From DAORIO01 sp035438585 (GTDB lineage: Bacteria; Patescibacteriota; Minisyncoccia; Phycocordibacterales; UBA9973), in the NCBI GenBank assembly GCA_035438585.1, contig DAORIO010000001.1, forward strand, positions 1-49,056: a stretch of DNA of 49,056 nt. The letters are read 5' to 3'. A program made the position numbers and the translations under genes. Every line of letters begins with the position of its first letter. The first letter of the stretch is position 1. Below, one piece after another: positions 17,345 to 25,074 of the stretch. A model generated the notes under the pieces. The model saw only the letters and a list, made by a program, of their open reading frames with translations, had not been told where the DNA came from and searched no databases.

Positions 17345-18019
17345 ATGGAAAATAAAGAACAAAAAACAAAAAATTTTAAATTCTTAAACATGACCTCTGT
17401 TGGTTTGGGTTTTTTGGCTACTATTTCTATTGCTGGTTTTTGGCATGAAATAAAAGAATCCGCATTTTCTGTTGATTCAATTTTAATTTCATTAGTTCTT
17501 ATCCTTTTCGGTTTTCTGGTTGGTAGGTCTTTAGCAAAGCATTTGTCTGTTTGCTCTCATGACCACTCAGATCACCCAAAAGATTATTGGTTTATTGGCA
17601 TTGTTGTTTTGGGTAGCTTGGTTCATACATTTTTTGATGGATCAATTGTTCACGAGGGCTTTTCTGAATCAATTGTCGAAGGGTTCATTTTATTACTCGC
17701 TATTTTGGGCCATGAAATAATAAGAACAATTGTTTTGTATAAAGTACTAAGAGTAATGTCTTTTCCTAAAAAAGTTGCAATATTATCGGTCTTCGGTGTT
17801 TCTTTGCTTGGTATCTTTTTAGGATTTGCCTTTTCTTCAATCATATCTCTTGGAAAATATGAAGGATTTGGTCACTTAATATCCGGAACTCTTTTTGTGG
17901 CTGTTGCAACAGATTTGTTTTATTACCTAAGGTCTCACGGAGGTAAGATAAAAAAAGAATTTCTATTCTTGGGTGTGTTACTTGTATTTGTTCTTCATTT
18001 TCTGCACATTGGTCACTAA
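17345..18019 (+). CDS. ZIP-like divalent metal transporter
   Basis: 224 residues with about seven hydrophobic helices. The helix pair LVHTFFDGSIVHEG and LGHEIIRTIVLYKVL matches the metal-binding TM4/TM5 of ZIP transporters (H-x-x-x-D-G and H-E-I). A His-rich loop (CSHDHSDH, near residues 73-80) and a His-containing C-terminus fit metal handling. It is a divergent ZIP member that would import zinc or another divalent ion. The gene faces away from the Fur-type repressor and is probably controlled by it. Confidence 0.75.
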   Translation: MENKEQKTKNFKFLNMTSVGLGFLATISIAGFWHEIKESAFSVDSILISLVLILFGFLVGRSLAKHLSVCSHDHSDHPKDYWFIGIVVLGSLVHTFFDGSIVHEGFSESIVEGFILLLAILGHEIIRTIVLYKVLRVMSFPKKVAILSVFGVSLLGIFLGFAFSSIISLGKYEGFGHLISGTLFVAVATDLFYYLRSHGGKIKKEFLFLGVLLVFVLHFLHIGH

Positions 18020-18044
18020 GCGCTCAAATTGAGCGCTTTTTTAT
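18018..18044 (+). terminator. Intrinsic terminator after the ZIP-like gene
   Basis: AAGCGCTCAA - ATTGAGCGCTTTTTT, an eight-pair stem overlapping the stop codon. Confidence 0.85.
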
Positions 18045-18079
18045 TAGACTTTATTTTTTATAACTTATAAGATTAGACT

Positions 18080-19213
18080 ATGAATATTTTAAAGAAAGTT
18101 TTTGTTCCAATTATTTTTTTGATTTTTCTTTTTTCTGTAAATAATGTATTCGCCCAAGAAGCTTATGATGAGTATCAGGCAACTTGGAAGGGAAAGGTGG
18201 TAGAAGTTTTGTCTACAGAGTCTGTCGAAATAGAAGGAACTGGAACAAGGGAAAAACTTCAATCCATAAGGGTGGAAATTTTAGATGGACCAAGGGCTGG
18301 AGAAGAAATTTTAATTAAAGATGATTATTTAAAACTTGAAAAAGGAGATAAATTATTTTTTGATTATTTTTTAACTCTAGAAGGAAGGGAGTTTTTTCAA
18401 GTAAAGGATATATATAGAATTAATACTTTGATTGTTTTTATTGCGCTGTTTATCTTTGTTGTAATAATTTTTGGTGGATTTCAGGGGGCGAGGTCTCTGA
18501 TGGCTCTAGCGGGAAGTTTTTTTGCTTTGTTTTATGTTTTAATGCCGGGCCTTCTAGCTGGATGGTCTCCCGTAATTTCTAGTATATTAGTTGCTGGAAT
18601 TATACTTTTTGTCGCAATTTTTTTTACTCATGGCTTTAATAGAGAGTCAGCTGTTTCTTATTTTGGAACAATGTTTGCAGTAGCTTTAACTGGTGTTTTG
18701 GCTTATCTAGCAGTTGATCTAAATAATCTTTCTGGTTTCGCTACAGAAGAATCTGTTTATTTAAACTTTAACACACAAGGAGTCCTTGATTTTAGGGGGC
18801 TTCTTTTGGGTGCCATAATAATTGGAGTCTTGGGTGTTTTGGATGATATTGCAATTACTCAATCAGCTGTTGTTACAGAATTATTTAATGTAAATCCCAA
18901 TTTAACCAGAGCGGAAGTTTACAAAAGGGCTATACGAGTGGGTAGGGAGCACGTTAGCGCATTGGTGAATACATTGGTTTTGGCATATACAGGTTCTGCT
19001 CTGCCGGTGCTTTTGTATTTTTATGCATCACCTTCGACAATATTAATGTCGGTAAATTCTGAAATATTTGCAACTGAAATAATAAGAGCAATAGTCGGTA
19101 GTGTTGGGCTTATTTTAACTGTTCCAATTGTAACATTCTTGGCTGTTATTTATTTAAAGGGTCAAAAAAGTAAGGTTGGTAGTCATCACCACCATCATGG
19201 ACATGTGCATTAA
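18080..19213 (+). CDS. YibE/F family membrane protein
   Basis: 377 residues: signal-like N-terminus ending VFAQ, an extracytoplasmic OB-like segment (about 30-110, including DGPRAGEEILIKDDY), then about seven membrane helices. The typical YibE/F motifs VLDDIAITQ and ALVNTLVLAYTGSALP are present. The C-terminus is His-rich (HHHHHGHVH), suggesting metal binding. Family function is unknown. Being next to a ZIP-like transporter and a Fur regulator hints at metal or ion homeostasis, by inference only. Confidence 0.88.
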   Translation: MNILKKVFVPIIFLIFLFSVNNVFAQEAYDEYQATWKGKVVEVLSTESVEIEGTGTREKLQSIRVEILDGPRAGEEILIKDDYLKLEKGDKLFFDYFLTLEGREFFQVKDIYRINTLIVFIALFIFVVIIFGGFQGARSLMALAGSFFALFYVLMPGLLAGWSPVISSILVAGIILFVAIFFTHGFNRESAVSYFGTMFAVALTGVLAYLAVDLNNLSGFATEESVYLNFNTQGVLDFRGLLLGAIIIGVLGVLDDIAITQSAVVTELFNVNPNLTRAEVYKRAIRVGREHVSALVNTLVLAYTGSALPVLLYFYASPSTILMSVNSEIFATEIIRAIVGSVGLILTVPIVTFLAVIYLKGQKSKVGSHHHHHGHVH

Positions 19214-19308
19214 TTTGCGCAGGACTTGTAATTTCTTAATTTTGTATTAATATACAAGGGTTATTAATAATTATTAATTTCAAATTTTTAATTGTTGATT
19301 TTTTATAT

Positions 19309-19381
19309 CCGCCCATAGCTCAGCCGGTAGAGCAGCTCCCTTTTAAGGAGAAGGTCCTAGGTTCGATTCCTAGTGGGCGGA
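19309..19381 (+). tRNA. tRNA-Lys(TTT)
   Basis: Acceptor CCGCCCA pairs with TGGGCGG, discriminator A, no encoded CCA. D-arm is GCTC/GAGC. The anticodon loop CTTTTAA gives UUU. T-stem is CTAGG/CCTAG with loop TTCGATT. The pair 27-43 is G-A. The 3' end is repeated in both orientations just downstream (19401-19530). Confidence 0.95.
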
Positions 19382-19400
19382 CAAATTTGGACGATAGGAC

Positions 19401-19530
19401 AATTTGTCCGCCCAAGCGAGACATCTGCTTGTCTCGCGCCTAGGAATCGAAAAGCTTTTCATTATTTTCGAAGAGCTTTGCTCTCCGAAAATTGAAAAGG
19501 TATACTGTTCGCGTAGCGAAAGATTCCTAG
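19401..19530 (+). repeat. tRNA-linked structured element, copy at tRNA-Lys
   Basis: In order: inverted copy of the tRNA 3' end (19401-19414, complementary to 19374-19387, 14 of 14); hairpin GCGAGACA-TCTGCT-TGTCTCGC (19416-19437); inverted T-arm CCTAGGAATCG (19439-19449); palindrome GAAAAGCTTTTC; long hairpin 19456-19498 with three stacked stems (TTTTCA/TGAAAA, ATTTTCG/CGAAAAT, AGAGC/GCTCT); linker GGTATACTG; hairpin TTCGC-GTA-GCGAA (19508-19520); direct T-arm copy GATTCCTAG (19522-19530). Related copies follow three other tRNA genes with compensatory stem changes. Function is unknown: either a structured mobile element or a tRNA-processing or attenuation RNA. Confidence 0.8.
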
Positions 19531-19590
19531 TATTTCGGCTCGCGAGATTTTTTCGTCAGAAAAAATACTTGTGAGGATAAACTTATTTTT

Positions 19591-20058
19591 ATGAAAATCA
19601 CCATAATTTTAGACAACATCCGTAGCTCCGAAAATGTCGGGTCTATTTTTCGAACCTCTGACGCAGTTGGGGTAGATAAAATATATCTTATTGGAATAAC
19701 TCCAAATCCACTTGATCGTTTTGGTAGACCAAATCCAAAAATAGAAAAAGCATCTTTAGGCGCAGAGAAAACTATTCCATGGGAGCATTTTGAAAATATA
19801 ACGGAAGTTATAGAAAGCCTTAAGAAAGAAGGTTATAAAATTGTTTCACTCGAGCAAAATGAGAAATCGATTGATTATCGAGATTTGAAAATAAAAGAAA
19901 AAATTGCTCTTATTGTAGGTAATGAGGTTAGCGGTGTTTCAATAGATGCGCAAAATGAAAGTGATGAAATAATAGAAATACCAATGGCGGGGAATAAAGA
20001 ATCTCTCAACGTTTCAGTTGCTACGGGTGTTGCTTTATTTTCACTCCTTAAGAAATAG
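19591..20058 (+). CDS. SpoU (TrmH)-family RNA 2'-O-methyltransferase
   Basis: 155 residues, a compact SPOUT knot. Motif 1 is LDNIRSSENVGSIFRTSDAVGV, cited here as LDNIRSSENVGS plus FRTSDA. Motif 2 is IALIVGNEVSGVS and motif 3 is EIPMAGNKESLNVSVATGVALF. It would transfer a methyl group from SAM to a ribose in tRNA or rRNA. The short length without an extra RNA-binding domain resembles TrmL/TrmH-type enzymes; the exact target cannot be told. Its 3' end overlaps a convergent small gene by 11 nt. Confidence 0.88.
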   Translation: MKITIILDNIRSSENVGSIFRTSDAVGVDKIYLIGITPNPLDRFGRPNPKIEKASLGAEKTIPWEHFENITEVIESLKKEGYKIVSLEQNEKSIDYRDLKIKEKIALIVGNEVSGVSIDAQNESDEIIEIPMAGNKESLNVSVATGVALFSLLKK

Positions 20059-20212
20059 AAGAGGTGTTGCTTAAATTAAGATATGGGCTCTTTAGGTCTT
20101 GCGCTCTTTCGTATCCTCCAGTCATGTACCACAAGAAAAATATACCAATTAAAATTAGTAAAAGATTTTTTAAATCTTTCATTGCATCTGGTGCTTTTGG
20201 TTTATCTGCCAT
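20048..20212 (-). CDS. Small single-span membrane protein, 54 residues
   Basis: It starts at the ATG complementary to 20210-20212 and stops at 20048-20050. The N-terminus is charged (MADKPKAPDAMKDLKN), followed by one hydrophobic helix LLLILIGIFFLWYMTGG and a polar C-terminus. The pattern of a short Lys/Pro-rich start, one helix and a GGYER-like exit is of a type often left unannotated in Parcubacteria. Function is unknown. It is convergent with, and slightly overlaps, the SpoU gene. Confidence 0.55.
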   Translation of the reverse strand: MADKPKAPDAMKDLKNLLLILIGIFFLWYMTGGYERAQDLKSPYLNLSNTSSIS

Positions 20213-20264
20213 AAATATATTATAAGTTATAAAGTAGAAAGTTTATAAAGTTATAAAGTGGATA

Positions 20265-21191
20265 TTATTTGAAAAGCTTTTGGTGTACAGGGCAAAAATG
20301 CGAACTTCGTCCACCAACAACCAGTCTTTCGATTGTTCCACTACAGTTTTTCTTTTTACATTTTTTTCCTTTTAATCTGTAGACATTGTGTGCGTGATGA
20401 AATTTCCCGTGTTCGCCGTGAATGTTTCTATAATCACTTGTCGAATCTCCACCAAAATCAATTCCTTTTTCTAATACTTTAACTGTTGCTTTGTAGAGTT
20501 CCGAAATAGATTTTTCAGGCATTTTTGAAACAATCGAAAGTGGATGAATATTCGCAAGCCAGAGTGCTTCGTCGGAATATATATTTCCAATACCAGCGAT
20601 TATGGTTTGATCAAGTAAAATACTTTTTATTTTTCCATTTGGTTTTGTATTTAATAATTCTCCAAACTTTTTCGAATTTAGATTTTTAGATAGAGCGTCA
20701 ATTCCTAGGGTATTTAAATGTTTAGAATTTTCAATATCGTCTGAATTTAAAATTGTAATTTTGCCGAATTTTCTAGTATCACAAAAAACTAAGTGCATGG
20801 CATTGTCTAAGATAAAAACAACTCTCACAAATCTGTTGTATGGGTCGCGAAGTTTTTCATTCTTTTCGTTTTGGTGGGGAATCCAGGAATTATTTTTTTT
20901 ATCATATTCATATTGTCCGTACATCAAATGCCCAGTCATTTTCATGTGAATTAAAATTGTCCTGCCTTCAGTTAGGTGGATTAAAATATTTTTACCAACA
21001 CGTTCTGCTTTTAAAAATTTTTTACCTTTTATTTCTTTTTGTAGATGTTTAAAAAAGAGGGGATTTTTTATTGTGTCAGATTGTCTTTTGTCTTTGGAAT
21101 TTAGGCTCGTCCAAACATCTACAAAAGCGCGCCCTTTTAGGACTTTGTTTACGCCCAATGTTGTTGTGTGAACTTCGGGTAATTCCGGCAT
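20265..21191 (-). CDS. mutM: Formamidopyrimidine-DNA glycosylase (Fpg/MutM)
   Basis: Base-excision repair glycosylase/AP lyase for oxidised purines. The catalytic N-terminus is PELPEV (Pro2 and Glu3). GIGNIYSDEALW is the helix-two-turns-helix signature. The C-terminal zinc finger reads C278-x4-C283 then C300-x2-H303. The family normally has C-x2-C and C-x2-C, so both the spacing and the last ligand (His for Cys) differ. At 308 residues it is about 35 longer than typical, with an insertion near residues 35-110. On its strand TAATAT ends six nt before the ATG. Confidence 0.93.
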   Translation of the reverse strand: MPELPEVHTTTLGVNKVLKGRAFVDVWTSLNSKDKRQSDTIKNPLFFKHLQKEIKGKKFLKAERVGKNILIHLTEGRTILIHMKMTGHLMYGQYEYDKKNNSWIPHQNEKNEKLRDPYNRFVRVVFILDNAMHLVFCDTRKFGKITILNSDDIENSKHLNTLGIDALSKNLNSKKFGELLNTKPNGKIKSILLDQTIIAGIGNIYSDEALWLANIHPLSIVSKMPEKSISELYKATVKVLEKGIDFGGDSTSDYRNIHGEHGKFHHAHNVYRLKGKKCKKKNCSGTIERLVVGGRSSHFCPVHQKLFK

Positions 21192-21270
21192 AGAATGATA
21201 TTAGCATAATTTGACAAAGCTAATAAATAAGGTAGTTTTAGAATTAGAAAACTCTAAAAATAAATATCGT

Positions 21271-21846
21271 ATGAAAAAAATGATTCTTGTAATTCTCGGC
21301 TACTTTGTGGTCGGGTTGAACTATGTATTTGCACAAGAGTGTGAGTACGTAAGGTGTGTACAGGTTTTTGAAGCAAGAGACCCTAAAAAGTTTTTTGAAG
21401 AAGTATCCTTGGACACAATTAGTTTTGTTCCCTTTAAAGACTCAGACAGAAAATCTTGGGGATTGGAGTATCCAGTTTCGCGAGCAGAGTTCAAAGTAGA
21501 AGCTCTGTCTTCAGAAGGAGACACCGTAGAAGTTTCTATCTATGGGATTTATTATCCAACAAGTTTTGAATTTTTTTGGAATTTTCCAGATACCGCAAAT
21601 GATTTGAAAACAATCGCTTTTGATAGGAAAGGATTTATGACAAATTTTTTTTGGTACAAGATGAATAAAAATAATAACAGGACGGTTAATTTAAGCTACT
21701 CTGTTGATGATTCAGCAGATCGGGATCTTGAAAAAATAGTAAATTATGTAGAAGAAGGTAAAAATTTTCTTTTTTTATTTGATGCAAAACTAAAAATAAA
21801 ACGCGAATTGTTTAAGTTAGATTACGCATTTCCTCTAATGAGGTAG
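21271..21846 (+). CDS. Exported protein of unknown function, 191 residues
   Basis: The start is the ATG at 21271, where a classical signal peptide begins (MKKMILVILGYFVVGLNYVFAQ) and is cut after Ala-Gln. An upstream TTG at 21211 is in frame but would bury the signal. The mature protein has Cys near its start (CEYVRC), a beta-rich composition and no motif I recognise. The signal closely resembles that of the 6458 gene. TAGAAT at 21239-21244 may be the -10. Probably secreted. Confidence 0.75.
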   Translation: MKKMILVILGYFVVGLNYVFAQECEYVRCVQVFEARDPKKFFEEVSLDTISFVPFKDSDRKSWGLEYPVSRAEFKVEALSSEGDTVEVSIYGIYYPTSFEFFWNFPDTANDLKTIAFDRKGFMTNFFWYKMNKNNNRTVNLSYSVDDSADRDLEKIVNYVEEGKNFLFLFDAKLKIKRELFKLDYAFPLMR

Positions 21847-21849
21847 ACT

Positions 21850-21877
21850 AATCCCGCATTTTTAGTGCGGGATTTTT
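21850..21877. terminator. Bidirectional terminator between the 21271 gene and ruvA
   Basis: AATCCCGCA - TTTTTAG - TGCGGGATT with T runs; it serves two convergent genes and overlaps the ruvA stop region. Confidence 0.85.
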
Positions 21878-22454
21878 ATTTTTTAGTATTTAAATTTTTT
21901 AGCGCTAAAGTTATTTTTGCTCCAACATCTGTAATATTTTCAGGAATATTTTTTAGAGCTTCCCGTGCGTCTTCTCGAGAATAGCCCAAAGATTCAAGCG
22001 CAAGTATTGCATCAGCTTCGCGTCCAAGTTCGCCGTCAATAGACTGATGCCCAAGAGAGAGTAATTTGTCGCGAAGTTCGATAACTATTTTTTCCGCAGT
22101 CTTCTTTCCAATACCAGAAACTTTTTTCAAATATTCCACGTCACCAGAGCCAATTGCTTTTTTCAAACTCTCAGTTGATCCAATGGAAATAATAGAAACG
22201 GCGCTTTTTGGGCCAACACCCGAGACTTGAAGAAGGTTTTCAAAAAAGACCAAATCATCCTTTTTAGTAAACCCATAAAGTTCATGAGCATCTTCGCGGA
22301 TTACGAGTTTTGTTCGAAAAACTTCTTCATTTCCGGGTTTTGTTCTTATAAGGTCGTCCGTTGTGCAAAATATTTCATAGCCGATACCGCCAGTTTCCAA
22401 AATAAGAGATTTTTCATTTATTTCTAGGACTTTTCCTTTTATTAGTCTGATCAT
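21876..22454 (-). CDS. ruvA: Holliday junction branch migration protein RuvA
   Basis: 192 residues. N-terminal OB fold (MIRLIKGKVLEINEKSLILETGG), tandem helix-hairpin-helix motifs (VSGVGPKSAVSII and VSGIGKKTAEKIVIELRDK) and a C-terminal RuvB-binding three-helix domain (ALESLGYSREDAREAL). It targets RuvB to four-way junctions. It is separate from ruvC-ruvB, 18 kb away. It is one of few genes here with a clear Shine-Dalgarno (AAGGAG four nt before the ATG). Confidence 0.95.
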   Translation of the reverse strand: MIRLIKGKVLEINEKSLILETGGIGYEIFCTTDDLIRTKPGNEEVFRTKLVIREDAHELYGFTKKDDLVFFENLLQVSGVGPKSAVSIISIGSTESLKKAIGSGDVEYLKKVSGIGKKTAEKIVIELRDKLLSLGHQSIDGELGREADAILALESLGYSREDAREALKNIPENITDVGAKITLALKNLNTKK

Positions 22455-22474
22455 ACTCCTTATGCTATCAAATC

Positions 22475-22503
22475 TTGCTAGTATTGGGAATTTCTGGTAA
22501 ATT
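22475..22503 (+). promoter_or_regulatory. Probable rpsT promoter
   Basis: TTGCTA (22475-22480), 17 nt, TAAATT (22498-22503). Transcription would begin near 22510, giving a leader of about 95 nt. Confidence 0.55.
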
Positions 22504-22509
22504 CAAGTT

Positions 22510-22604
22510 ATTCAGGTGGCCTTGTGGCACTGAAGGCGCCGTGTCAAAGGTTCAAAATTATCTATCAAATTTATTACAAATTATTATTTAATTCATAAAG
22601 TATT
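22510..22604 (+). promoter_or_regulatory. Structured 5' leader of rpsT, possible S20 autoregulatory site
   Basis: A GC-rich patch (22515-22546) stands out in an AT-rich leader. TGGCAC (22525-22530) pairs with GTGTCA (22541-22546). The alternative stem GCCTT/AAGGC overlaps it, so the two are mutually exclusive. r-protein leaders are often autoregulatory; here that is inference. Confidence 0.4.
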
Positions 22605-22859
22605 ATGCCAATTACAAAATCAGCTAAAAAAGCATTAAGACAATCTGGCCGAAAAAGAGCGGTTAATGATCGACGAAGAAAGGCGATGAGAGAAGCTATC
22701 AAGACAGTTGAAAAACTAGTTAAGGGTGGAAAAGGGGACGAAGCAAAAAAGACTCTTTCAACTGCATTCCAAGCAATCGATAAGGCAGGAAAGGCTGGAG
22801 TTATTAAAAAAGGGAACGCCTCAAGAAAGAAATCTCGACTAGCAAAAATAGTTAAATAA
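22605..22859 (+). CDS. rpsT: 30S ribosomal protein S20
   Basis: 84 residues, basic and helical, with the family pattern: SAKKALRQSGRKRAVNDRRR at the start and KGNASRKKSRLAKIV at the end. Binds 16S rRNA early in 30S assembly. It is followed after one nt by a small CPHC thioredoxin-fold gene, an unusual operon partner. The start ATG is preceded by an AT-rich leader without Shine-Dalgarno. Confidence 0.96.
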   Translation: MPITKSAKKALRQSGRKRAVNDRRRKAMREAIKTVEKLVKGGKGDEAKKTLSTAFQAIDKAGKAGVIKKGNASRKKSRLAKIVK

Positions 22860-22860
22860 T

Positions 22861-23121
22861 ATGTCTTTGTTTTTTTACTACGGAGACGAATGTCCGCACT
22901 GTGAAAAAATGATGCCATTGATTGATCAGCTTGAAAAAGAAACAGATGTGAAAGTGGAGAGGGTGGAAGTCTGGCACAATGACGAAAATATGCATGAACT
23001 AGAATCTATCCCAGAACAGAAAGATTGCGGAGGAGTTCCATATCTTTGGAATGATGTCTCTCGAAAAGGAATTTGCGGAGAAGCGACAATTGAGGAGCTA
23101 AAATCGTGGGCAGGTGCCTAA
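22861..23121 (+). CDS. Small cytoplasmic thioredoxin/glutaredoxin-fold protein
   Basis: 86 residues with the redox motif C11-P-H-C14 right after the first strand (LFFYYGDECPHC) and the cis-Pro loop GVPYLW. There is no signal peptide, so it is probably a cytoplasmic thiol reductant or a metal-binding thioredoxin-like protein. It is one nt downstream of rpsT and shares its transcript. Further Cys residues (CGG and ICGE) are near the C-terminus. Confidence 0.8.
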   Translation: MSLFFYYGDECPHCEKMMPLIDQLEKETDVKVERVEVWHNDENMHELESIPEQKDCGGVPYLWNDVSRKGICGEATIEELKSWAGA

Positions 23122-23149
23122 GATGTGAGTTCGTCGAATAGGTAAAATA

Positions 23150-23177
23150 AAAAGGCGGGATAATTCCCGCCTTTTTT
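23150..23177. terminator. Terminator between the rpsT operon and the 23176 gene
   Basis: AAAAGGCGGGA - TAAT - TCCCGCCTTTTTT; it serves convergent genes. Confidence 0.88.
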
Positions 23178-23823
23178 AATAATCTGCCATTTCAACTATC
23201 GGCTCAAAACCAGTAGCTTTCATTTTTAATCTTGTAGCTGCCATATCTGAATCTGTAACTTTAATATGGTCGAACCATTCAGAAAAAGTTCCCAAAATCC
23301 AATGTTGTTCTATTGGAGTATAAGAAGACAATTTTTGCTTTAAATGAACAACAGTTTCAAAATATTCACCTTCAGTATTGTATTCCATGCCAATTTTTAA
23401 AATTTGGCTATTTAAGAAATCCATACCTTTAACATAATACTTATTTTCAACAATTAATTTTGCGTATTCTTTATCTTGCTGCTTAATCTTGTTAATTGTT
23501 TCAGTAAGTTTTTTTGAGTAAATACTTCCATCACTCATTTTGCTCCATGTGTGTATGCCACATTTGTCCATTACGGCAAGAAAGTCGATATCACTATTCA
23601 CATTTTTCATTGCCAGAAGTGCTTGTGTGTTCATCTTTTCATACAAATACACAATAGCTGTGTCATAGCTTGAATAACGATTCGGCAACTTAGCGTAGAG
23701 GTCTGCGTAAGTATTCATGTGCTCCCTTACTTTAGGAGAAACTTTGTACTGTGTCTGTGTTTGAGCTACAAGAGGTAAGCTTAAAATAATTAGGCAAAAT
23801 AAGTAAGTGCTTAATTTTTTCAT
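23176..23823 (-). CDS. Exported alpha-helical protein of unknown function
   Basis: 215 residues. The signal peptide (1-20, LSLPLVAQ) is cut after Ala-Gln. The mature part is mostly helical and charged with a single Cys in the middle (MDKCGIHTW). No catalytic motif is recognised. It belongs with the 6458 and 21271 products as a group of single-gene, TTGACA-promoted secreted proteins whose signal peptides look Bacteroidota-like. The minus-strand promoter lies at 23860-23887. Confidence 0.75.
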   Translation of the reverse strand: MKKLSTYLFCLIILSLPLVAQTQTQYKVSPKVREHMNTYADLYAKLPNRYSSYDTAIVYLYEKMNTQALLAMKNVNSDIDFLAVMDKCGIHTWSKMSDGSIYSKKLTETINKIKQQDKEYAKLIVENKYYVKGMDFLNSQILKIGMEYNTEGEYFETVVHLKQKLSSYTPIEQHWILGTFSEWFDHIKVTDSDMAATRLKMKATGFEPIVEMADY

Positions 23824-23859
23824 TTTCTTAGGGTTTTAAATTGTTTATGAATTTTCTAT

Positions 23860-23887
23860 ATAGTATCATTAATTATCTTTTTGTCAA
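23860..23887 (-). promoter_or_regulatory. Promoter of the 23176 gene
   Basis: On the minus strand: TTGACA (23887-23882), 16 nt, TACTAT (23865-23860). The leader is about 30 nt, A-rich, with no Shine-Dalgarno. Confidence 0.65.
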
Positions 23888-23895
23888 ATAGAATA

Positions 23896-23923
23896 AAAAA
23901 CACCCCACGCGGGGTGTTTTTTT
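23896..23923. terminator. Free-standing terminator hairpin between divergent promoters
   Basis: AAAACACCCC - ACGC - GGGGTGTTTT plus T run. It sits between two divergent promoters and overlaps the -35 of the next gene, so it may insulate the two units. Confidence 0.7.
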
Positions 23924-23950
23924 GACAGTAATACTGTTAGCCTGTAGTGT
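23922..23950 (+). promoter_or_regulatory. Promoter of the amidohydrolase gene
   Basis: TTGACA (23922-23927), 17 nt, TAGTGT (23945-23950). Confidence 0.6.
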
Positions 23951-23980
23951 ACTTAAAAACATTCTTAAAAACTAAAAAAT

Positions 23981-25039
23981 ATGAAAAAAATTGATGGACA
24001 CGGACACATACTTCCGCAGGCAAACGAAATTCCAAAAAGTATAAAAGATGCGGGGTATTTTAACATTGTAAATCACCCCGGCAAGCTAATAATGACTCAA
24101 GATTTTATAAAGTGGAGTCGGCCAATATCGGACGAAACATTTTTTGTAGAACCAAGGCTTGAATGGATGGAGAGACATAATATCTCTCAAACAGTGCTAA
24201 TAACCCTTTCTCAGTTGTATTGTAATGGTGTAAAAAGTAATCAGGCGGCGTTTGATATTATGAAGTTTCAAAATGATTTTCATTTGGGTCTACAAACAAA
24301 GTATCCAAAAAAATTTTTTTGTGGTTTTGTGGGGATGCCGAGAATGCTCGAAGCAACACTTAGAGAAATGGAGATTCGTCAAAAAGAGGGCTTGCAATTT
24401 CTTTGTTTGCCAACTCATTACAAGCTTGAAAATGGAAAGTATGTTTCATCAACAGATAAAAATTGCAACGAAATATTTTCTTTGGCAAATGAGCTTGGTT
24501 TACCAATTCAGTTTCATCCGTATGATTATGAAGAAATTTTTAACCTTGAGGATATTGATTCGGATTGGGCGGGACACAAATCTCCGATGCCGGCACTTAC
24601 GGCTCATTTTTATGATCGGTTAATTAGCCAAGGTTTGCACGAAAAATATCCAAATGTAAGATTTTATCTTTCTCATGGTAATTCAGTTGGAGTTTCAACC
24701 ATTGGAAGACAAAATCAGGCATGGCTTGGAAGGCCGGATTTGCGGGGAGCAGGAAGTAAAAGTCCACTCGAAGCCTTGAAAGCTGAAAATATTTTTGTGG
24801 ATTCAATTGTTCATGATCCAGATTTAATTTGGCTTTTAAAAAGAAAAATTGGAGTTGGTCAGATTATTCACGGCATTGATTCGCCGTATCCATTAGGGGA
24901 TGGGATAGATTATCTTGATGATGGTATGTACCCCGGCGCAACACTTGATCGTGCTGAAAAAGAAGGTTTTATAACTGATATTGAAAAACAAAAAATACTC
25001 AGTGAGAATGTCTTCAATTGGCTGTATGGTAAAAAGTAA
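23981..25039 (+). CDS. Amidohydrolase-2 family metal-dependent hydrolase/decarboxylase (ACMSD-like)
   Basis: 352 residues. The metal-binding H7-G-H9 lies in KIDGHGH. Further ligands are expected in LPIQFHPYD and RFYLSHGNS, with Asp in IHGIDSPYP. This order and the strong LxxPxH pattern match the family of aminocarboxymuconate semialdehyde decarboxylase and 2,3-dihydroxybenzoate decarboxylase. The substrate is unknown, and no pathway partner is nearby. Such an enzyme is unusual in a reduced Parcubacteria-like genome. It is a single-gene unit with its own promoter and terminator, consistent with acquisition. Confidence 0.85.
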   Translation: MKKIDGHGHILPQANEIPKSIKDAGYFNIVNHPGKLIMTQDFIKWSRPISDETFFVEPRLEWMERHNISQTVLITLSQLYCNGVKSNQAAFDIMKFQNDFHLGLQTKYPKKFFCGFVGMPRMLEATLREMEIRQKEGLQFLCLPTHYKLENGKYVSSTDKNCNEIFSLANELGLPIQFHPYDYEEIFNLEDIDSDWAGHKSPMPALTAHFYDRLISQGLHEKYPNVRFYLSHGNSVGVSTIGRQNQAWLGRPDLRGAGSKSPLEALKAENIFVDSIVHDPDLIWLLKRKIGVGQIIHGIDSPYPLGDGIDYLDDGMYPGATLDRAEKEGFITDIEKQKILSENVFNWLYGKK

Positions 25040-25042
25040 ATT

Positions 25043-25069
25043 AAAACACCTCGAAAGAGGTGTTTTTTT
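25043..25069 (+). terminator. Terminator of the amidohydrolase gene
   Basis: AAAACACCTC - GAAA - GAGGTGTTTT plus T run. Confidence 0.9.
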
Positions 25070-25074
25070 ATTTT

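Noticed and set aside
20265..20290. GAAAAGCTTTTGGTGTACAG at the mutM 3' end resembles pieces of the tRNA-linked element core
   Set aside because: It lies inside the mutM coding end (CPVHQKLFK), no H1/H2/H3 hairpins surround it and no tRNA is adjacent; treated as chance.
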